Shown one piece after another: positions 61,401 to 64,000 of a stretch of 64,000 nucleotides of DNA. The notes under the pieces were generated by a model. That model was not told the origin of the DNA, searched no databases, and worked only from the letters and a program-made list of their open reading frames with translations. Numbering within the stretch: the first letter of the stretch is position 1; each line of letters opens with the position of its first letter. The stretch covers positions 62,001-126,000 of the forward strand of contig JALQPE010002705.1 in assembly GCA_030407315.1 (NCBI GenBank), given 5' to 3'. Source of the stretch: Asparagopsis taxiformis. Lineage: Eukaryota > Rhodophyta > Florideophyceae > Bonnemaisoniales > Bonnemaisoniaceae. The position numbers and the translations under genes are program-made.

Positions 61401-61552
61401 TCCGAGTTCACAAAGACGTCAATCCTACTTGCGACTTCAAGTATGCAGTAGCAAAACCTGACCTCATCCTAGCGCAGGTTGTAGTAGATGTTCGAGCTGG
61501 GGAAGAGATATTCGTTGACTATGGATCGCGCTACTGGACTGCAGAGAAGTAG
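58450..61552 (+). CDS. ParB-like domain, DNA amino-methyltransferase and SET domain in one gene (two frame breaks)
   Basis: The ATG at 58450 opens an N-terminal ParB/Srx-like domain (LLHIDPFKIKRY, PITGRIIAGEVEVLDGAHRS with the GxHR motif). Near 59152-59177 the frame changes; removing a 26-nt GT...AG stretch would join the frames exactly. Then comes a helical region shared with 50863-53466 (PYMVFDSEKFQF). The methyltransferase has LVLTDPPFNTRREKG, ISRMLRPGGHALIFSS and IVVDLFSGTYS. The SET domain has GGLGVFAAEDLERG and GWYNGTILYG, then a second frame break near 61315 (two extra bases) before CSYLNDSRT and VRAGEEIFVDYGSRYW, ending at TAG 61550-61552. Predicted DNA adenine (or cytosine N4) plus lysine methyltransferase. 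It is either a recent pseudogene, a gene with a tiny intron, or affected by sequencing errors. Confidence 0.8.
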
Positions 61553-61737
61553 GACAGTTTAGGCGTCCAATTACAGATATCAAGAGTACCATCAGCAATA
61601 CAAAAGTCTTGCATCTGAACTCGTACAACGTTGTAGTACTACAATCTACCTGAGCGATAATAACAGACTTTCATTTGCTGAGCGGTGCCAGTCAGCCCAC
61701 GCCCAATGATAGTGCTGCACCTGGGCTTTGCCATGCC

Positions 61738-62325
61738 AAAATAATACCCGGTATTATTTTGGGTGTGGCCAGCCCAAGTGCAGCTCTGCCATTGGCTGTC
61801 ATGAACGCAGCGGCAGCCAATGGAATTGCTGCACCTGGTCTTTGCCATGCCAAAATAATACCGGGTATTATTTTGGGTGTGGCCAGCCCAAGTGCAGCAC
61901 TATCATTGGCTGTCATGAACGCAGCGGCAGCCAATGGAATTGCTGCACCTGGTCTTTGCCATGCCAAAATAATACCCGGTATTATTTTGGCATGGCAAAG
62001 CCCAAGTGCAGCAATTCTATTGGCTCTCATGAACGCAGCGGCAGCCAATGGAATTGCTCCACCTGGGCTCTGCCATTGGCTCATTGGCTGTCATGAACGC
62101 AGCGGCAGCCAATGGAATTGCTCCACCTGGGCTCTGCCATGCCAAAATAATACCCGGTATTATTTTGGGTGTGGCCAGCCCAAGTGCAGCACTATCATTG
62201 GCTGTCATGAACGCAGCGGCAGCCAATGGAATTGCTGCACCTGGGCTTTGCCATGCCAAAATAATACCGGGTATTATTTTAGCATGGCAAAGCCCAGGTG
62301 CAGCAATTCCATTGGCTGCCAGGTT
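61738..62325. repeat. Right palindromic repeat array of cassette 2 (114-bp units)
   Basis: Five copies of AAAATAATACC-S-GGTATTATTTT starting at 61738, 61852, 61966, 62144 and 62258, spaced 114 bp apart with one 178-bp interval where a unit lacks the core. Between cores lie CCAAGTGCAGC, ATTGGCTGTCATGAACGCAG and CAGCCAATGGAATTGC. The last unit extends into an almost perfect 70-bp palindrome (about 62236-62306). Confidence 0.9.
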
Positions 62326-62330
62326 TGCAT

Positions 62331-62649
62331 CTCAACTATAGTTAGTATACTAAGACGAACAATTCAAGACCTTGGTTACTCGAGTGATGTGGAATTGTGG
62401 CAGTCTTGCAAAACTGTGCCATGCATGTAGGAAAGGAAAAGAGATCAGTCTGTACGATGTAGGGTGTAGAAGCTATGCGGGGTGAGAGGTAGAGGAACTC
62501 TAATAGTGCAGTAGACTGACCGTGCTAATATTTTCAAAGTCATGAATAGGAGTAGATTTAGTTGTGGTAAAGGAAGTATACTACCGAAGCTAGCTTAGGA
62601 TTGGCAGATGCTGCCTGTAGAGGGAGAGGCAAAGCAGTATTCTTGCAGA
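62331..62649. other. No gene seen
   Basis: Short AT-rich gap between the right array of cassette 2 and the stop codon of the 2OG oxygenase gene. Confidence 0.4.
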
Positions 62650-64000
62650 TTATCGCGCACTAGGTGCATCCCAGTAGTTGACTGTTTCGATAGCATCCGC
62701 CAATTCTTCTTCGTCACTTAAAAGGTAGAGATGAGAACGAACCGGAAGACCATATGTTAGGCGATTTTCCGCTGAACTACTGAATCCTTTGCCTCCATGG
62801 TAGAAGTCACCACGACCGATGAAGAGAGAATACGGTGGCACGTAGATGTCCATAACAGGCGTCTTGTACTTCTCAGCGTCTGCACGCGTCAAACAGACGT
62901 GGCTGAAATACGCTCCACGAAGCCAGAACCCATCAGCCGCGCTTGCCATCAGAAAGTACGATCTTCCAGGTGGGAAATCGGAATCATTGATGACCACCGG
63001 TAGGTCTGTGTGCAAGTCTTGATCTGGAGCACCATCAGAGGTCAGCAAAAGACGTAAACCGGTTTTAGGAAAGGCCACAGGCTCATGGATTCCTAGGCCC
63101 AAGTACATTAGCTCGGCACAGATTGCTTTGCCGACCTCGAGAATCATCTTGTTCTTGAATTGATGTTCATCCATCTGCTCGAGATCGTCGCAAATCTTCT
63201 TCCTTGAGATAGAGAACCTTCCCAAACGAGAGGCCTGTTGCTCTGCTGTTACCTCACCCTTGTTTCGAATCTGATGCCAGGGATCATTGGAACTGTCTTC
63301 AGCAGAAGAATGAACAGGTTTGAACTTCTGGGCGTAGAACGTGAACAGTTCATGTGCTGCGTTGCCCACAGTCGAAGAACGGAAGATACCACTGAGTACA
63401 TGGGCACCCAAGAGATTGAGAGTTGACCTAGCTGTTGCAAAGAACTTCTCTGCACAGCAAGCTGGACCACTGCACGCTATACAATTCATATCGGCAGCAG
63501 CTGCACTCAAAATCTCCTGTCGGATTGTTTCGTACAGCTTGCTGTCGATATAGTACTTGACCCTAGAGTCTGACGGTATGGTGTTCGGGAGATTATCCAT
63601 AATCCGTTCATCGACTACCCTGTCGGGGAGGGGATTTTCCTGCTCATCGCTGAACAATGGAATCTCCTCGGTTGAACGTTTAACCGTACGGTTAACTTCC
63701 AGTCTTCTGCGCTTCGGAAGGGGCTCTTCGGACTCTTCTTCTACCTCCGACTCTGCCTGACTGTCGCCGCCAACCCGTAGACTCTCCGTTCTCTGCCGTT
63801 TCGACCTGCGAAGTGTCTCGACTGGCTCATTCACCGCAAGCGGTGGTGCATTGAGAGGGAGACGGAGGAGAACAGATCCCAATTGCTTCTCAGAACCTGC
63901 CACAGTGGCATCAGGGGTTCCTTGAGCCTGCTCAACTGCAGGAACGGAAGTGGCAGGAGCAGGAGGGGTAGCAGGAGGGGTGGAAGGGGCGGGAACGGAA
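62650..64000 (-). CDS. 2-oxoglutarate/Fe(II)-dependent oxygenase-like protein, N-terminus beyond the window
   Basis: The frame is open from the stop at 62650-62652 to the window end. The N-terminal part is Pro/Thr-rich and then basic/acidic with nuclear signals (RRSKRQRTE, PKRRRLEVN). A Cys-rich segment (NCIACSGPACCAEKFF) lies in the middle. The C-terminal third has LHTDLP (HxD metal ligands), then GRGDFYHGGKGF (distal His) and ENRLTYG (Arg for 2-oxoglutarate) in the right order for the double-stranded beta-helix fold. Members hydroxylate proteins or demethylate bases; the substrate is unknown. Its nuclear signals and position next to DNA/histone methyltransferase genes make a role in removing methyl marks conceivable, which is inference. 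Confidence 0.7.
   Translation of the reverse strand, partial: SVPAPSTPPATPPAPATSVPAVEQAQGTPDATVAGSEKQLGSVLLRLPLNAPPLAVNEPVETLRRSKRQRTESLRVGGDSQAESEVEEESEEPLPKRRRLEVNRTVKRSTEEIPLFSDEQENPLPDRVVDERIMDNLPNTIPSDSRVKYYIDSKLYETIRQEILSAAAADMNCIACSGPACCAEKFFATARSTLNLLGAHVLSGIFRSSTVGNAAHELFTFYAQKFKPVHSSAEDSSNDPWHQIRNKGEVTAEQQASRLGRFSISRKKICDDLEQMDEHQFKNKMILEVGKAICAELMYLGLGIHEPVAFPKTGLRLLLTSDGAPDQDLHTDLPVVINDSDFPPGRSYFLMASAADGFWLRGAYFSHVCLTRADAEKYKTPVMDIYVPPYSLFIGRGDFYHGGKGFSSSAENRLTYGLPVRSHLYLLSDEEELADAIETVNYWDAPSAR

Noticed and set aside
58450..61552. Bacterial contamination as source of the ParB-methyltransferase
   Set aside because: The gene continues into a SET domain and sits among eukaryotic transposons in one contig with similar base composition.
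61675..62430. 251-codon open frame across the 114-bp repeats
   Set aside because: A product of the in-frame repeat period; several frames on both strands are equally open, with no start context or domain.

Overview
The window is nuclear DNA of a eukaryote dominated by transposable elements. Florideophyte red alga (a Chondrus-like genome) is my best guess, inferred from largely intronless genes, dense Copia and Gypsy elements and plant-type gene families; no ribosomal or organelle marker confirms it. No rRNA gene, complete tRNA gene or CRISPR array is visible.

Layout. 1-271 is the start of a Sel1-like repeat gene leaving the window. 608-10076 is a pair of apparently identical Copia elements (family A) facing away from each other around a 41-bp spacer: two 4,714-bp inverted arms whose target-site duplications are swapped in a way that implies inversion of the spacer or its misorientation in assembly. 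10077-13884 holds eroded gene fragments. 13885-22066 is a nest: a decayed Copia (A') carries Copia-B in its 3' LTR, and Copia-B carries a Gypsy solo LTR and a 73-bp mini solo LTR; the three inner insertions keep 5-bp target duplications. 23694-24455 is a secreted Cys/Thr-rich protein gene. 24570-25192 is a 623-bp TRIM-like element with a half-tRNA primer site and a second LTR-PBS-like module inside it.

26744-43300 is GC-rich. It contains a gene (28149-28581 continuing at 40605-42393) split by a 12-kb Gypsy chromovirus (28582-40599). The Gypsy carries, antisense to gag-pol and behind its own TATA box, a decayed three-part gene homologous to the very gene it has split.

43540-64000 is the most interesting part: a decayed CACTA/Plavaka-type transposase followed by genes that look like chromatin and DNA-modification machinery on alternating strands. 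They are a DNA amino-methyltransferase fused to a SET domain (50863-53466), a coiled-coil protein (54199-55722), a possible Tudor/SH3-like protein (56330-57733), a ParB-methyltransferase-SET fusion (58450-61552, two frame breaks) and a 2OG-Fe(II) oxygenase (62650 to the window end). Each methyltransferase-SET gene is bracketed by its own pair of palindromic repeat arrays (49234-49720 with 53521-53890; 55985-56225 with 61738-62325), so each looks like a repeat-bounded cassette. My working hypothesis is that these are mobile or formerly mobile units carrying DNA-methylation plus histone-methylation writers, possibly with a reader and an oxygenase partner.
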